From Candidatus Dichloromethanomonas elyunquensis (GTDB lineage Bacteria; Bacillota; Desulfitobacteriia; Desulfitobacteriales; Syntrophobotulaceae): a stretch of 64,000 bases of DNA. A model generated the notes under the pieces. That model saw only the letters and a program-made list of their open reading frames with translations, was not told the origin of the DNA and searched no databases. The stretch lies in contig LNDB01000004.1 of the NCBI GenBank assembly GCA_001515265.1, positions 62,001-126,000 of the forward strand. The letters are read 5' to 3'. A program made the translations under genes and the position numbers. Of the stretch, positions 25,641 through 34,807 are shown piece by piece. Each line of letters opens with the position of its first letter. The stretch's first letter is position 1.

Positions 25641-27125
25641 TCAAATGCAAGTATCCAGTGAGAATTCACGAATTAAGTACTCTTCAAGTTGAGCGGAACT
25701 GAGCCGGGTTACTTTTTGTGCTGCCTTCAGGGACAGGTCTTTAAGGCCCGGAGGGATTTCCCATCCGGTCAGGTCGCTCAAGCTTGTTAAAGCATCCCAA
25801 GGATCTACCGAAGCCCCTTCTTGGAGTGCATTGAAGACATGATGGGCAAATTTAAAGGGACTGGCGGTTGAAGTAACAATCGTATAGGTATCATCCCCGT
25901 GTTTCCGCCGGTAATCCTCATAAACTTTTATTCCCACTGCGGTATGGGGATCAATCAGATAGTCAAAATTCTGATAGACCCGATGAATGGTCCCGGTTAC
26001 CTCCTCTTCAGAAGCCCATCCCGCAACCATATTTTGACGGCAGGAATTCAGGGTTTCACGATCGACTTCAAATTTCCCGTTAGAGGACAAGTCGCTGAAC
26101 CAGGCCTTGATTTTCTGAGGATTTCTTCCTGAAACTTCAAACAAGAAACGCTCAAAGTTACTGGAAATTAATATATCCATAGAGGGTGAGGATGTCAGAT
26201 GAAACGGCCTTTTGCTGTTATAAATACCGCTTTGGAAAAAATCCGTCAGTACATTGTTTTTATTGGAAGCGCAAATCAGGTTGGCTATCGGCAGACCCAT
26301 TTTTTTAGCATAGTAGGCAGCGAGAATATTCCCAAAGTTACCGGTAGGGACGACAATATTGATTTTTTCCCCCGGATTGACTTCCCTGCGGTCTACAGCC
26401 TGCAAATATGCCCAGAAATAATAGACGATTTGGGGCATTAATCTGCCCCAGTTAATGGAATTGGCCGATGAAAAGACCAGATTTTTTCGGGATAGTTTTT
26501 CCTTTAATGAAGAGGATGAAAACATTTTTTTAACGGCCGTCTGGCATTCGTCAAAGTTGCCTTTAACAGCAGCAACGTAGGTATTTGATCCTCCAGTGGT
26601 AATCATCTGGCGTTCCTGGACGGGACTGACCCCCCCATCCGGATAAAAGACCGCAATCTTCGTTCCCGGAACATCTTTAAACCCTTCCAGTGCTGCTTTA
26701 CCCGTATCCCCGGAAGTTGCAGTAAGAATGAGTACTTCTGAACGAAGCCCGATGGTTTTCATACTGGAAGCAAGAAAATAGGGCAGAACCTGCAAAGCCA
26801 TATCTTTGAAAGCAGCCGTGGGGCCATGCCATAATTCCAGTATCCCGCAATCTCCCGCATCGACCAGCGGAGCGGGATTTGCACCCTCAAAACGTCCATC
26901 TCCGTATACTTTCACCGCTTCTTCCAAGATCTCAGATGGCAGGTCATCAAGAAACAGTCTCATGATTTTTGTGGCAAGTCCGGCATAATCCTCATTTCTA
27001 AGTTCCTGCCAACAGATTTGCGGTATGGTTTCCGGTACAAAAAGCCCCCCGGAAGGGACCATTCCCATCGCAATAGCTTGAGCCGAAGTCTGTTTTTCCA
27101 TATTGCCCCGGGTACTTATATACAA
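25641..27125 (-). CDS. thrC: Threonine synthase
   Basis: This PLP enzyme converts O-phosphohomoserine to threonine. The 494-residue protein begins with the family N-terminus YISTRG, has the PLP lysine in WHGPTAAFKDMALQ, the phosphate-binding TATSGDTGKAAL, and VVPTGNFGNILAAYYAKKMG. This is the long clade similar to E. coli and yeast ThrC. The start is TTG 27125 after ggagggg. Its own promoter is visible at 27158-27186, and no other threonine pathway gene adjoins it. Confidence 0.94.
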   Translation of the reverse strand: MYISTRGNMEKQTSAQAIAMGMVPSGGLFVPETIPQICWQELRNEDYAGLATKIMRLFLDDLPSEILEEAVKVYGDGRFEGANPAPLVDAGDCGILELWHGPTAAFKDMALQVLPYFLASSMKTIGLRSEVLILTATSGDTGKAALEGFKDVPGTKIAVFYPDGGVSPVQERQMITTGGSNTYVAAVKGNFDECQTAVKKMFSSSSLKEKLSRKNLVFSSANSINWGRLMPQIVYYFWAYLQAVDRREVNPGEKINIVVPTGNFGNILAAYYAKKMGLPIANLICASNKNNVLTDFFQSGIYNSKRPFHLTSSPSMDILISSNFERFLFEVSGRNPQKIKAWFSDLSSNGKFEVDRETLNSCRQNMVAGWASEEEVTGTIHRVYQNFDYLIDPHTAVGIKVYEDYRRKHGDDTYTIVTSTASPFKFAHHVFNALQEGASVDPWDALTSLSDLTGWEIPPGLKDLSLKAAQKVTRLSSAQLEEYLIREFSLDTCI

Positions 27126-27157
27126 AAGTCTTCCCCTCCTAAAGTTACGAAAATAAA

Positions 27158-27186
27158 ATTATATAGTACAATGATAGTATATACAA
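27158..27186 (-). promoter_or_regulatory. Sigma-A promoter of thrC
   Basis: On the minus strand TTGTAT (27181-27186) and a perfect TATAAT (27158-27163) have a 17-base spacer. A 12-base direct repeat (atatagtacaat) overlaps the -10 at 27161-27172 and recurs at 27200-27211. Confidence 0.6.
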
Positions 27187-27268
27187 TGACAATAAGAGAA
27201 TATAGTACAATTTATTTTAAATGAATTTGTTATCCCGTTCAAGTAAACACGAGATCTTTTGCCAGGGG

Positions 27269-27298
27269 TTGAAGAAGCATCCTGTTTTTCATTATAAT
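27269..27298 (+). promoter_or_regulatory. Sigma-A promoter of the uridine-kinase-like gene
   Basis: TTGAAG (27269-27274) and perfect TATAAT (27293-27298) with an 18-base spacer, about 70 bases before ATG 27367. Confidence 0.6.
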
Positions 27299-27366
27299 TG
27301 GATAAAAGAGTAAAAACATTTTAAATGTTGATCTAAATGGCTTAAAAAACGAAAGGTGATTGCGTT

Positions 27367-28749
27367 ATGTCCGAAAATTTCATGCGAAAATATAGGCAAA
27401 CCCTGCAGCTTGGATTAATCAAGGTTGTTCAGGAACTTTTTCCCGGCGAACGGTTAAAAATACCTTACTCTATCCTGGACGGCATCTATTGTGAATTCTC
27501 CGGATCATTGATCTCCCAACGAGAGGTGAAGTTAATCGAATCCGAACTTAAAAAATGGGTTGAACAAACAAATGAAATTAAGTTGATCGGAAAAGAAGGC
27601 CCTCAATACAGATATCAGTTGGACAAAGCTGTAATCAGTTCTATTTATCCTGCTCTCAACGATACTTCTCCCATCCGGAATTTTGATATTGTTCATTTCC
27701 CTCCGGGATTTATTCTTCATTTTGCCGATGCTGCCGGTTCCGGCCACTTCGTCCTCCCGGAAAAGCTTTCCGCAACCTATACGGAAACTCAAAGATGGCT
27801 GGAAAATTTAAATCTGGATAAAATTAAAGACGTAAATACCTTCATCCAAAACGGGCATTCGCTTGACCTCATCGCTATTGCTGAAGCACTCCAGGAAAAA
27901 AAGATTGCAGATATAGCCGACCGGGTCCTCAAAGAGAAAAAGACAGTGCGGATGATTTTAATTTCCGGTCCTTCGTCCTCCGGAAAAACGACTTTTGCTC
28001 AGCGCCTGTCCACTCAACTTCGTGTCAGTGGTTTAAAACCGGTTCCTTTGTCTCTGGATAATTATTTCCTCAATCGTGACAAGACCCCAAGGGATGCTTC
28101 CGGTCAGCTCGATTTTGATGTTCTGGAGGCACTTGATCTTCCCTATCTGAATGAACAGATAGAAAAACTCATCAAGGGCGAGACGGTGGAAACCCCGGTC
28201 TTTGATTTTTTGACCGGGAACAGGGGTGCTAAAGGACAACGGCTTTGCCTGGGCCCTGATGATATTCTGGTTGTTGAAGGAATTCATGCCCTGAATCCCC
28301 GTTTACTGACGGCCATTAACCGAACCTATTTCTTTAAAATCTATATCAGTGCCCTGTTTCAACTCAATATTGATGCTTACAACAGGGTCCCCACAACGGA
28401 AGCACGGCTGATCAGACGAATTGTGCGGGATGATAAATTCAGGGGTTTCGATCCGGAAAGGACGCTAAAACAATGGGTAAGCGTTCGCAGGAGTGAAAGT
28501 ACAAATGTATTTAAATATCAGGAAGAAGCCGATGTGATGTTTAACTCCAGTCTTATCTATGAATTGAATGCTTTGCGTTCTTTCACCGGACCTTTATTGG
28601 AAAAGGTTCCAAAACAAAGCCCCTGCTATGACGCAGCGGCCAGGCTATTGAACCTTCTTTCCTTCTTTGAGCCGATGGACACCAGCAAAGTGCCTTTCAA
28701 CTCCATTTTAAGGGAGTTTATTGGCGGAGGTCTTTACCCAGGTGTCTAA
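27367..28749 (+). CDS. Uridine kinase-like nucleoside kinase
   Basis: The C-terminal half of this 460-residue protein is a P-loop nucleoside kinase. It has Walker A ISGPSSSGKTTFAQRL, the acceptor-site SLDNYFLNRDKTPRD, a base-binding FDFLTGNRG, VVEGIHALNP and a lid-like LIRRIVRDDKFRG. The N-terminal 190 residues resemble the SAD-type domain found before this kinase in related proteins of about 550 residues, but the usual preceding TGS domain is absent. ATG 27367 has an aaaggtga ribosome site. The substrate is presumably a nucleoside, not proven. Confidence 0.82.
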   Translation: MSENFMRKYRQTLQLGLIKVVQELFPGERLKIPYSILDGIYCEFSGSLISQREVKLIESELKKWVEQTNEIKLIGKEGPQYRYQLDKAVISSIYPALNDTSPIRNFDIVHFPPGFILHFADAAGSGHFVLPEKLSATYTETQRWLENLNLDKIKDVNTFIQNGHSLDLIAIAEALQEKKIADIADRVLKEKKTVRMILISGPSSSGKTTFAQRLSTQLRVSGLKPVPLSLDNYFLNRDKTPRDASGQLDFDVLEALDLPYLNEQIEKLIKGETVETPVFDFLTGNRGAKGQRLCLGPDDILVVEGIHALNPRLLTAINRTYFFKIYISALFQLNIDAYNRVPTTEARLIRRIVRDDKFRGFDPERTLKQWVSVRRSESTNVFKYQEEADVMFNSSLIYELNALRSFTGPLLEKVPKQSPCYDAAARLLNLLSFFEPMDTSKVPFNSILREFIGGGLYPGV

Positions 28750-28783
28750 AAAGTTACCCCGTATCGTGAATGCGGAGTAACTT
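28748..28783. terminator. Hairpin between the kinase gene and a leftward small frame
   Basis: Arms aaagttacccccg-like and cggagtaacttt pair across about 11 loop bases just after the kinase stop. Read leftward it is followed by TTTTTAG, so it also suits the small minus-strand frame at 28784-28864. Confidence 0.5.
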
Positions 28784-28864
28784 TCAGCTGTATTCCTGAA
28801 CCTTATCCTGAATATACCGTATTAAGATATCCGCTGTACTTCTGTTTGTCGCAACATTTAACAT
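28784..28864 (-). CDS. Candidate 26-residue small protein
   Basis: A short frame reads from ATG 28864 to TGA 28784 (MLNVATNRSTADILIRYIQD, then KVQEYS). It has a textbook caggagg ribosome site seven bases upstream and a hairpin with a T tail directly after the stop. The peptide is soluble and likely helical. I recognise no family. It could be a genuine microprotein, a leader peptide or the stub of a lost gene. Confidence 0.4.
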   Translation of the reverse strand: MLNVATNRSTADILIRYIQDKVQEYS

Positions 28865-28987
28865 AGGGTATCCTCCTGCAGAAATAGATGTATATTCATA
28901 CTTGGGAACAACTCTTTGCAGATTGAGTTAAAGAAATTACATTAATATTACTGATAAGCGAAATCTTTTAAAGAGGAAGAGTGACTC

Positions 28988-29611
28988 ATGCCTACTCATT
29001 CTGTTGATTCTATTCTTGAGATTTTATCAGACACTTATCCTGATGCAGTCTGTGAATTGCATTACCGCAATCCTTTTGAATTATTAATTGCGACTATTCT
29101 CAGCGCCCAAACTACAGACCAAAGAGTTAACGAAGTAACCTCCGTACTCTTTGCACGGTATCCGACACCGCAAAAAATGCTGGAACTCTCCCCGGACGAG
29201 CTTGAAAAGATCATTCAAAAAATTGGTCTTTTTCGGACAAAGGCGCATCATATTTTGGAAACCTGTAAAATACTTATCCGTAACTATCAGGGACAAGTTC
29301 CTCAAGAACTGGATCAACTGATGAAGCTGCCGGGTGTCGGAAGAAAAACCGCAGGAGTCGTTTTGGCAAACGCTTTTGGAATTCCGGCTCTTCCGGTGGA
29401 TACCCACGTCTTGAGAGTATCAAACCGGCTGGGAATTTCTCATCATAAAGATCCTTTCCAGGCAGAAAAGGATCTGACTGCGGTCATCCCCCGTGAACGT
29501 TGGCTAGATGCCCATCACCAGATGATTTACTTAGGAAGAAGAATTTGCAGTGCAAAGAAACCGCAGTGCTCAGCCTGTCCGCTGAAAGACTTATGCCCCA
29601 CCCGAATGTAA
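28988..29611 (+). CDS. nth: Endonuclease III
   Basis: Nth is a DNA glycosylase/AP lyase that removes oxidised pyrimidines. The 207-residue protein has the helix-hairpin-helix LPGVGRKTAGVVLANAFG with catalytic K120, the aspartate D138 in LPVDTHVLRVSNRLG, and a C-terminal 4Fe-4S loop with the exact C-x6-C-x2-C-x5-C spacing (CSAKKPQCSACPLKDLC). Residue numbers coincide with E. coli. It converges with the PRC-barrel gene at 29624. Confidence 0.96.
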   Translation: MPTHSVDSILEILSDTYPDAVCELHYRNPFELLIATILSAQTTDQRVNEVTSVLFARYPTPQKMLELSPDELEKIIQKIGLFRTKAHHILETCKILIRNYQGQVPQELDQLMKLPGVGRKTAGVVLANAFGIPALPVDTHVLRVSNRLGISHHKDPFQAEKDLTAVIPRERWLDAHHQMIYLGRRICSAKKPQCSACPLKDLCPTRM

Positions 29612-29623
29612 TCGTTACCTTAA

Positions 29624-30433
29624 TTATTTTACAACATGGGCTGTCAGTTGCATTAGTGTATTTTTGGACTTTACCGCGGAAAGGGAATCTGCTGTAATCC
29701 TGTCTCCTGCCCGCAACAGCCCTCCGTTATCTAACTGAACATCTCTGTCCATTATTTTCCCCAACAAAAATTGCAGCTGGCGTTGTTCAAAAACATTAAA
29801 CTCCTGCGGATAAGAAATGATTTGGCCGCTTTCCGACTTTTTCAGCAAATTATCGCTTTTGCCAAACTCTTCAATCTTTTTCTTGAGAAGTTCTTTTTCA
29901 TGGGAAACCGGAGCGGCTTGAATTTCACTTACTGCTTTGCGCTCAGGGGGATTGTGTTTTGTGGAGGAAGAATTATCATCGATTAAAATGATTTCCTTAC
30001 CATAGGTGATAACACGATCACATTTTATTTGATGGGTGTTCCCTTGGGGATCACTGATCTGACACGCTACGATCCTGCCCGTTTCTTCTTCTACCATAAA
30101 CTCCTCAACCTGTCCGATTAAGCACCCTTTTGTGGTAAGGACCTGAGATCCGATAACCTTGATGTCTTTCTGAATGAGTTCTATCGCTAAAGGATTATGC
30201 GCTACGTCTTGAATAACCCCGCTGTGGGAAATAATAAGGGCATAGTCACCCAGTCCCAGGATATCCTGAAAGGCAATTAACCTGGCTCCCAAATAATCTG
30301 AAGGCTGGTCTATAATAAAGAATGCAAGGGTACCATCGGAAGAATTGATGATAATATCTTTTACTGTACTGATTTGCTGCCCTTCATTCATACTGATTAT
30401 TTTTAAGCCTTTCATCTCGACTGAAGATTTCAT
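29624..30433 (-). CDS. Two-repeat PRC-barrel domain protein
   Basis: This 269-residue protein has two PRC-barrel repeats (about 10-80, with VKDIIINSSDGTLAFFIID, and about 90-160, with GCLIGQVEEFMVEEETGRI). A polar linker and a C-terminal region (FNVFEQRQLQFLLGKIMDRDVQLDNG) follow. It is a paralogue of 9617-10081 with an added tail, and resembles YrrD-type proteins. Function unknown. ATG 30433 has a ggagg ribosome site. Confidence 0.75.
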   Translation of the reverse strand: MKSSVEMKGLKIISMNEGQQISTVKDIIINSSDGTLAFFIIDQPSDYLGARLIAFQDILGLGDYALIISHSGVIQDVAHNPLAIELIQKDIKVIGSQVLTTKGCLIGQVEEFMVEEETGRIVACQISDPQGNTHQIKCDRVITYGKEIILIDDNSSSTKHNPPERKAVSEIQAAPVSHEKELLKKKIEEFGKSDNLLKKSESGQIISYPQEFNVFEQRQLQFLLGKIMDRDVQLDNGGLLRAGDRITADSLSAVKSKNTLMQLTAHVVK

Positions 30434-30564
30434 CTCTCATCCTCCTTACGGTCATCAAACTGTATGTATGTTATCCTGTAAAAAATTCTATAAAAAACTG
30501 CTTTATCCTTCTTTGTCCTTTATATTAAATCATTATCCCACTCATTTTTACAAAATACAATTTT

Positions 30565-31920
30565 TTAAATATTCCACATAGCCCATGCCAACAGCCAGGT
30601 CAAGACACCTATCCAAGGGATCAGATTATTTCTGACAATACTTCCTGCTTCGGTACGGGTAACAGCACTTACCACCGCGGGAAACCCCCATGGGATAATG
30701 GTTGCATCCGTCCAAATGGCCGTCACTTGTCCTAAAACCGCTAAGTGAACAGCTGAAAGACCTGCTGCTTGACTCAGCGCAGCGGCGATTCCACCGACAA
30801 AAGGCAAAGCGGAAAAACCTGAACCGCTCATGGCTCCTAAAATTGCAGCCGCCATAACCATTATGGAACACGAGAAGAGATTCAGAGAAATCATTCCGGA
30901 CAGAATCGTTGATAGCTGTTCCAGATAGCCCGAACCGCTCTTCAAAAGGATGGTTTCGTTTCCCTTCTGAGTGCCGAGGATAAAGAATGCCGCAATGACT
31001 GCAATCGGCGCAAACACTTCCATAGAAAATTTTAGTCCTCCTTGGATATACCTTGCAAAAGAGTTGAGGGAGGTTCTAAAATTCCAAAAAAGCGTTCCCA
31101 CTATTAACACAAATATAGTAACCCCACCTGTTACTGCCGTAGCCTTATCCCCTCTCAGGCCGCTTTTCAGCAAAAAGGCAGCTGCGGCCAAAAAAATAAA
31201 AACCGTTATGAAAGCCAAAATCATACTCTTTTTAGAATTTTTACGATTTTCGTCCGGGGGTATTGTTTTCTCCTCAGAATAATAAAGATTTTTTTTATTA
31301 AGCCTGTTAAATTTCCAAAAACCGATCAGGCTTGCGATGATACCGCTTCCCATCACAAAGGGAATAGATGTCCTGATCACGTCTTCAACACCCACCCCGG
31401 CTGACTTTGCCAGTAAGCCGGGAGCCCCCTGGATAATGTAGTCTCCGGAGAGAGCCAGCCCTTCGCCGAAAATGCAAAGTCCCATAGCCAATCCCAAGGG
31501 ATTAATCTTCGTATTGCCCAAAGTCGGCAGGATTACAGCCCCCAGTAAGGTAACCGCGGGAGTAGGCCAAAGAAAAAGTGATAGAAGCCATAAGATCATT
31601 CCGAATATCCAATAAATGAGTGAAGCTTTTTGAAGCTTGTCCAAAGGCTTGCTGATAACCCTGTCTGTTTCTGTTTCTTTTAACAAGTCGGTCATTGCCA
31701 CTACCAAGCCAATCAATAAGATGATTGGGAGAAAATCTCCCGTGGTTGAAAGCAAAGCCCGAAAAGCAATTTGTATTGCTTGAAACAAATTGAAGGTTTC
31801 CCCAAAGCCCACGGAAAGTAGCCCTAAAGCACTGATTAAAATTGGTTTTTTCCGAAGTATTATGGTGATGATAATCAAGCCAATAAACGAAAAATAAAGA
31901 ATCATACCATAATTCAACAA
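30565..31920 (-). CDS. Multispanning membrane permease, substrate unknown
   Basis: This 451-residue integral membrane protein has about 12 hydrophobic segments, split by a charged loop near residues 205-230 (NLYYSEEKTIPPDENRKN). The two halves look similar (DFLPIILLIGLVVAMTD; LWPTPAVTLLGAVILPTLG; LGAMSGSGFSALPFVGG), as in ion-transporter superfamily and GntP-like permeases, but I cannot name the family. The frame is open to 31974. The aggatg ribosome site at 31928-31933 points to TTG 31920, leaving room for the divergent promoter. Confidence 0.7.
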   Translation of the reverse strand: MLNYGMILYFSFIGLIIITIILRKKPILISALGLLSVGFGETFNLFQAIQIAFRALLSTTGDFLPIILLIGLVVAMTDLLKETETDRVISKPLDKLQKASLIYWIFGMILWLLSLFLWPTPAVTLLGAVILPTLGNTKINPLGLAMGLCIFGEGLALSGDYIIQGAPGLLAKSAGVGVEDVIRTSIPFVMGSGIIASLIGFWKFNRLNKKNLYYSEEKTIPPDENRKNSKKSMILAFITVFIFLAAAAFLLKSGLRGDKATAVTGGVTIFVLIVGTLFWNFRTSLNSFARYIQGGLKFSMEVFAPIAVIAAFFILGTQKGNETILLKSGSGYLEQLSTILSGMISLNLFSCSIMVMAAAILGAMSGSGFSALPFVGGIAAALSQAAGLSAVHLAVLGQVTAIWTDATIIPWGFPAVVSAVTRTEAGSIVRNNLIPWIGVLTWLLAWAMWNI

Positions 31921-32045
31921 ATTTTCACATCCTATTTGTTTTTTTACAGTTGTTATTCTTCTTTTTTTGTTCATCTTTATTCGGTATAATAATTTTAGTC
32001 TTCAATTCTGTTGGAAAAACATTGTGGAGAAATGAGGGAAATTTC

Positions 32046-33437
32046 ATGAAACACTATGATATAGGAATTATAGGCGGTGGAATTTCTGGGATTATGTGCG
32101 CCTATGAATTGGTAAAACACAAACCGGACTTGGAAATCTGTATTTTTGAGAAAGGAGCCAGCATTTTAAACAGAAGATGTCCTTTAAATGAAAACCAATC
32201 TGAAAAATGTTTAAAATGCCCCACCTGCGCGATTATGGAGGGATTTGGGGGCTGCGGTTCTTTCTCGGACGGCAAATACAACTTTACGACCGAATTCGGC
32301 GGTTGGCTGAATGAATATATCTCCAATGAAGAAGTAATGGTTCTGATTGAATATATGGATAAAATACTGGTTGAATTTGGAGCAACGACAAAACGCTTTA
32401 CCACAAAGACACCCAGAGCCAGGGAATTGGGAAAAATCGCTTTGCAAAATGACCTCCACCTCTTGCAGGCCGAGGTAAAGCATCTCGGAACTGAAAACAA
32501 TCTAAAGATCATGACCAATATCTATAATTATCTGAAAGAAAAGCTTTCTATCAGACATCATACAGAGATCAGAGACATTTCGGTTCGGAATTCCAAGTAT
32601 ATTCTCTCCGGTCTTGGAGAGGAATTCTCCTGTGATTATCTGATCAGCGCGGTCGGCCGTGCCGGAAGCGAGTGGTTTGCCGAGCAGTGTAAGAAACTGA
32701 AGATTAATCTTTCCAACAATCAGATAGATCTTGGTGTAAGGGTGGAGCTTCCCTCTGAAATTTTCAGTCATATTACAGATGAAGTGTATGAAGCAAAGCT
32801 GCATTATTACACCAAAAAATACAATGATTTAGTAAAAACTTTTTGCATGAACCCGCGCGGACACGTGGTTACGGAGAATACAGCGGGGGTATTAACCGTC
32901 AACGGGCATAGTTATTCGGATGAAAGTTTAAAAAGTGACAACACGAATTTTGCCCTTTTGGTTTGCAACAAGTTTACATCTCCTTTTAATGAACCTTTAA
33001 AATATGGAAAATATATTGCTACACTCTCCAATATGCTTGGGGACGGTGTTATTGTTCAAAGGTTCGGAGATTTAGTTAAAGGCCGGAGGACGAATGAAAA
33101 AAGAATGATGAAATCCTTTACCACTCCCACTCTTCAATCTGCCAATGCGGGTGATTTAGGTCTCGTTCTGCCCAAACGTCATCTTGATAATATTATTGAA
33201 ATGATTTATGCTCTCGATAATATAGCGAGAGGGACCGCCAATTATGATACCCTGCTATACGGTGTTGAAGTTAAGTTTTATTCCGCAAGACCCGAATTGA
33301 ATAATCGCTTGGAAACCGCCTGCCCGAATTTTTACGCGATCGGTGACGGCGCCGGCATTACCCGTTCTCTTTCCCAGGCGGCAGCAAGCGGTATTTATAC
33401 TGCAAGGAACATTTTGGAGAAATTATCGTTCAAGTAA
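32046..33437 (+). CDS. FAD-dependent dehydrogenase (COG2509-like)
   Basis: This 463-residue flavoprotein has the dinucleotide-binding GIIGGGISGIMCAYELV at the N-terminus and a C-terminal FAD motif FYAIGDGAGITRSLSQAAASG. Between them is a cysteine-rich stretch, CPLNENQSEKCLKCPTC, followed by GGCGSFSDGK. It matches the uncharacterised FAD-dependent dehydrogenases of COG2509 that are common in Clostridia; the substrate is unknown. The cysteines may be redox-active or bind metal. ATG 32046 with gaggga upstream is the start; the frame is open to 31950. Its end overlaps the convergent HAD gene by 15 bases. Confidence 0.82.
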   Translation: MKHYDIGIIGGGISGIMCAYELVKHKPDLEICIFEKGASILNRRCPLNENQSEKCLKCPTCAIMEGFGGCGSFSDGKYNFTTEFGGWLNEYISNEEVMVLIEYMDKILVEFGATTKRFTTKTPRARELGKIALQNDLHLLQAEVKHLGTENNLKIMTNIYNYLKEKLSIRHHTEIRDISVRNSKYILSGLGEEFSCDYLISAVGRAGSEWFAEQCKKLKINLSNNQIDLGVRVELPSEIFSHITDEVYEAKLHYYTKKYNDLVKTFCMNPRGHVVTENTAGVLTVNGHSYSDESLKSDNTNFALLVCNKFTSPFNEPLKYGKYIATLSNMLGDGVIVQRFGDLVKGRRTNEKRMMKSFTTPTLQSANAGDLGLVLPKRHLDNIIEMIYALDNIARGTANYDTLLYGVEVKFYSARPELNNRLETACPNFYAIGDGAGITRSLSQAAASGIYTARNILEKLSFK

Positions 33438-34121
33438 CGTATTTTCCAGAAATAACAAAGCGTCTTCGATACACGGGTAGTTTCTCATGCCATCGCATTT
33501 TAGGCTATCGCCGATGAATAGAAATTCCTGTGTTTCTGCCTTCATAGAAAGATCTACTACCGTATTTCCAAATACAATAATATCCTCTTTTTGAACATGC
33601 AACGTATCTCTAATGACGGCAAGCGCTTTTCCCTTGCTGTTTTCTTTGGGTATTATTTCGACTGCATCGTTATAGGTATTGATCTTAAAGCTGTATTCCG
33701 AGACTTGTTTTAAGTCTCGGACCAGCCTATCCAATTCTTCCATCCTTGAGAGTTCTTTTGGTGCAACTGTCAACATTGTCTGATTCGGCTGGAACCATAA
33801 ATCTCCGAAATCCCTGCTGAGAACGATTTTCATTTCTTCAATAACTTGAGGCGGAATGATATCCAGTCTTTTTTCCCATAAGTTTAGCGGATTGAAGATC
33901 ACTCCGCCGTTTTCCCCTGCAACCAGGGGATTTTTAATCCCCATTCCTCTTGCCAACCCCGCTAAATAAGAAGCTGTTCTCCCTGAAATCAGAACGATCT
34001 GAAGACCCTGTTCTTCAAGGGATCGAATCCTTCCACTGATGAAAACCGGAATGCATTCATCGGTTCCGGCTAAGGTCCCGTCAATGTCAAAAATTGCAAG
34101 CTTAATTCCCATGTTTGTCAC
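33423..34121 (-). CDS. HAD superfamily phosphatase (Cof-like)
   Basis: This 232-residue HAD hydrolase has the nucleophile motif FDIDGTLAG (D12, D14), motif II LISGRTA and motif III lysine in NSKGKALAVI. Motif IV reads FGNTVVD, so the usual first aspartate of GDxxxD is asparagine (N186) while the last (D190) remains. The cap region is of the C2 type seen in sugar phosphatases. The substrate is unknown; altered metal binding is possible. The start is GTG 34121 with aagga upstream. Confidence 0.78.
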   Translation of the reverse strand: MTNMGIKLAIFDIDGTLAGTDECIPVFISGRIRSLEEQGLQIVLISGRTASYLAGLARGMGIKNPLVAGENGGVIFNPLNLWEKRLDIIPPQVIEEMKIVLSRDFGDLWFQPNQTMLTVAPKELSRMEELDRLVRDLKQVSEYSFKINTYNDAVEIIPKENSKGKALAVIRDTLHVQKEDIIVFGNTVVDLSMKAETQEFLFIGDSLKCDGMRNYPCIEDALLFLENTLLER

Positions 34122-34143
34122 CCGAAGTTCCTTTTCAACGATT

Positions 34144-34800
34144 TCATCTATTAGTTTTTGCCAGATGACCGCAAAAATATGAACTTCTTAAGTCTACATT
34201 AATTTTCGTGTGTTTTACCTGTTTCCCCGTGAAATCGTCTACCCAATTTTCAAATCCCGTTTCTTCTCCATCGGGGACATAAACCTCAAAAATAATTTCT
34301 TCAGTAAACTGTTCCGGACCTGTTCCCCACCCTTTCTGACGAAACTCGTACTTAATTTGTTCATACCAGGAATAAGGAATAGAAAGGGAATAAATATGGT
34401 GGGGGACCAGCTTAGCAGATCCCGCCTTCTCCAGCGCCAGTCTGGCAGTACCGCCATAAGCACGGGTCAGTCCCCCTGTGCCTAAAAGAACCCCTCCAAA
34501 ATACCGGACAACGATAATTTGCACATCCCAGACTTGTTTATACTGAAGAAGATCAAGGACCGGCCTCCCCCCTGTCCCTTGGGGTTCGCCGTCATCGGAA
34601 GCCTTCTCCAGCCTTCCATTAAAAAGACGGTAGGCATATACATAATGCCTGGCATTGGGATATTCATATTGTACTTCCTGTCTATGCCGGTCAACTTCCG
34701 AAATGTTTTTGACCTGGGCAGCCACTGCAATAAACTTGGATTTTTCAATCGTCTGTTCTGCAGATTCATTAGTCCCTATTGTAGTATATCCTTCTATCAT
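34144..34800 (-). CDS. YigZ / IMPACT family protein
   Basis: This 218-residue member of the UPF0029/IMPACT family (YvyE, YigZ) has the core YEYPNARHYVYAY, KASDDGEPQGTGGRPVLDLL and IIVVRYFGGVLLGTGGLTRAYG, plus the C-terminal DUF1949-type ferredoxin-like domain. In eukaryotes IMPACT regulates GCN2; the bacterial role is uncertain and may involve translation. It follows the thioesterase gene by seven bases, and the HAD gene follows it. Confidence 0.9.
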   Translation of the reverse strand: MIEGYTTIGTNESAEQTIEKSKFIAVAAQVKNISEVDRHRQEVQYEYPNARHYVYAYRLFNGRLEKASDDGEPQGTGGRPVLDLLQYKQVWDVQIIVVRYFGGVLLGTGGLTRAYGGTARLALEKAGSAKLVPHHIYSLSIPYSWYEQIKYEFRQKGWGTGPEQFTEEIIFEVYVPDGEETGFENWVDDFTGKQVKHTKINVDLRSSYFCGHLAKTNR

Positions 34801-34807
34801 GAAACCC

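Noticed and set aside
31921-31974. 18-residue N-terminal extension of the permease
   Set aside because: It contains the ribosome site for TTG 31920 and would run through the promoter region of the divergent flavoprotein gene.
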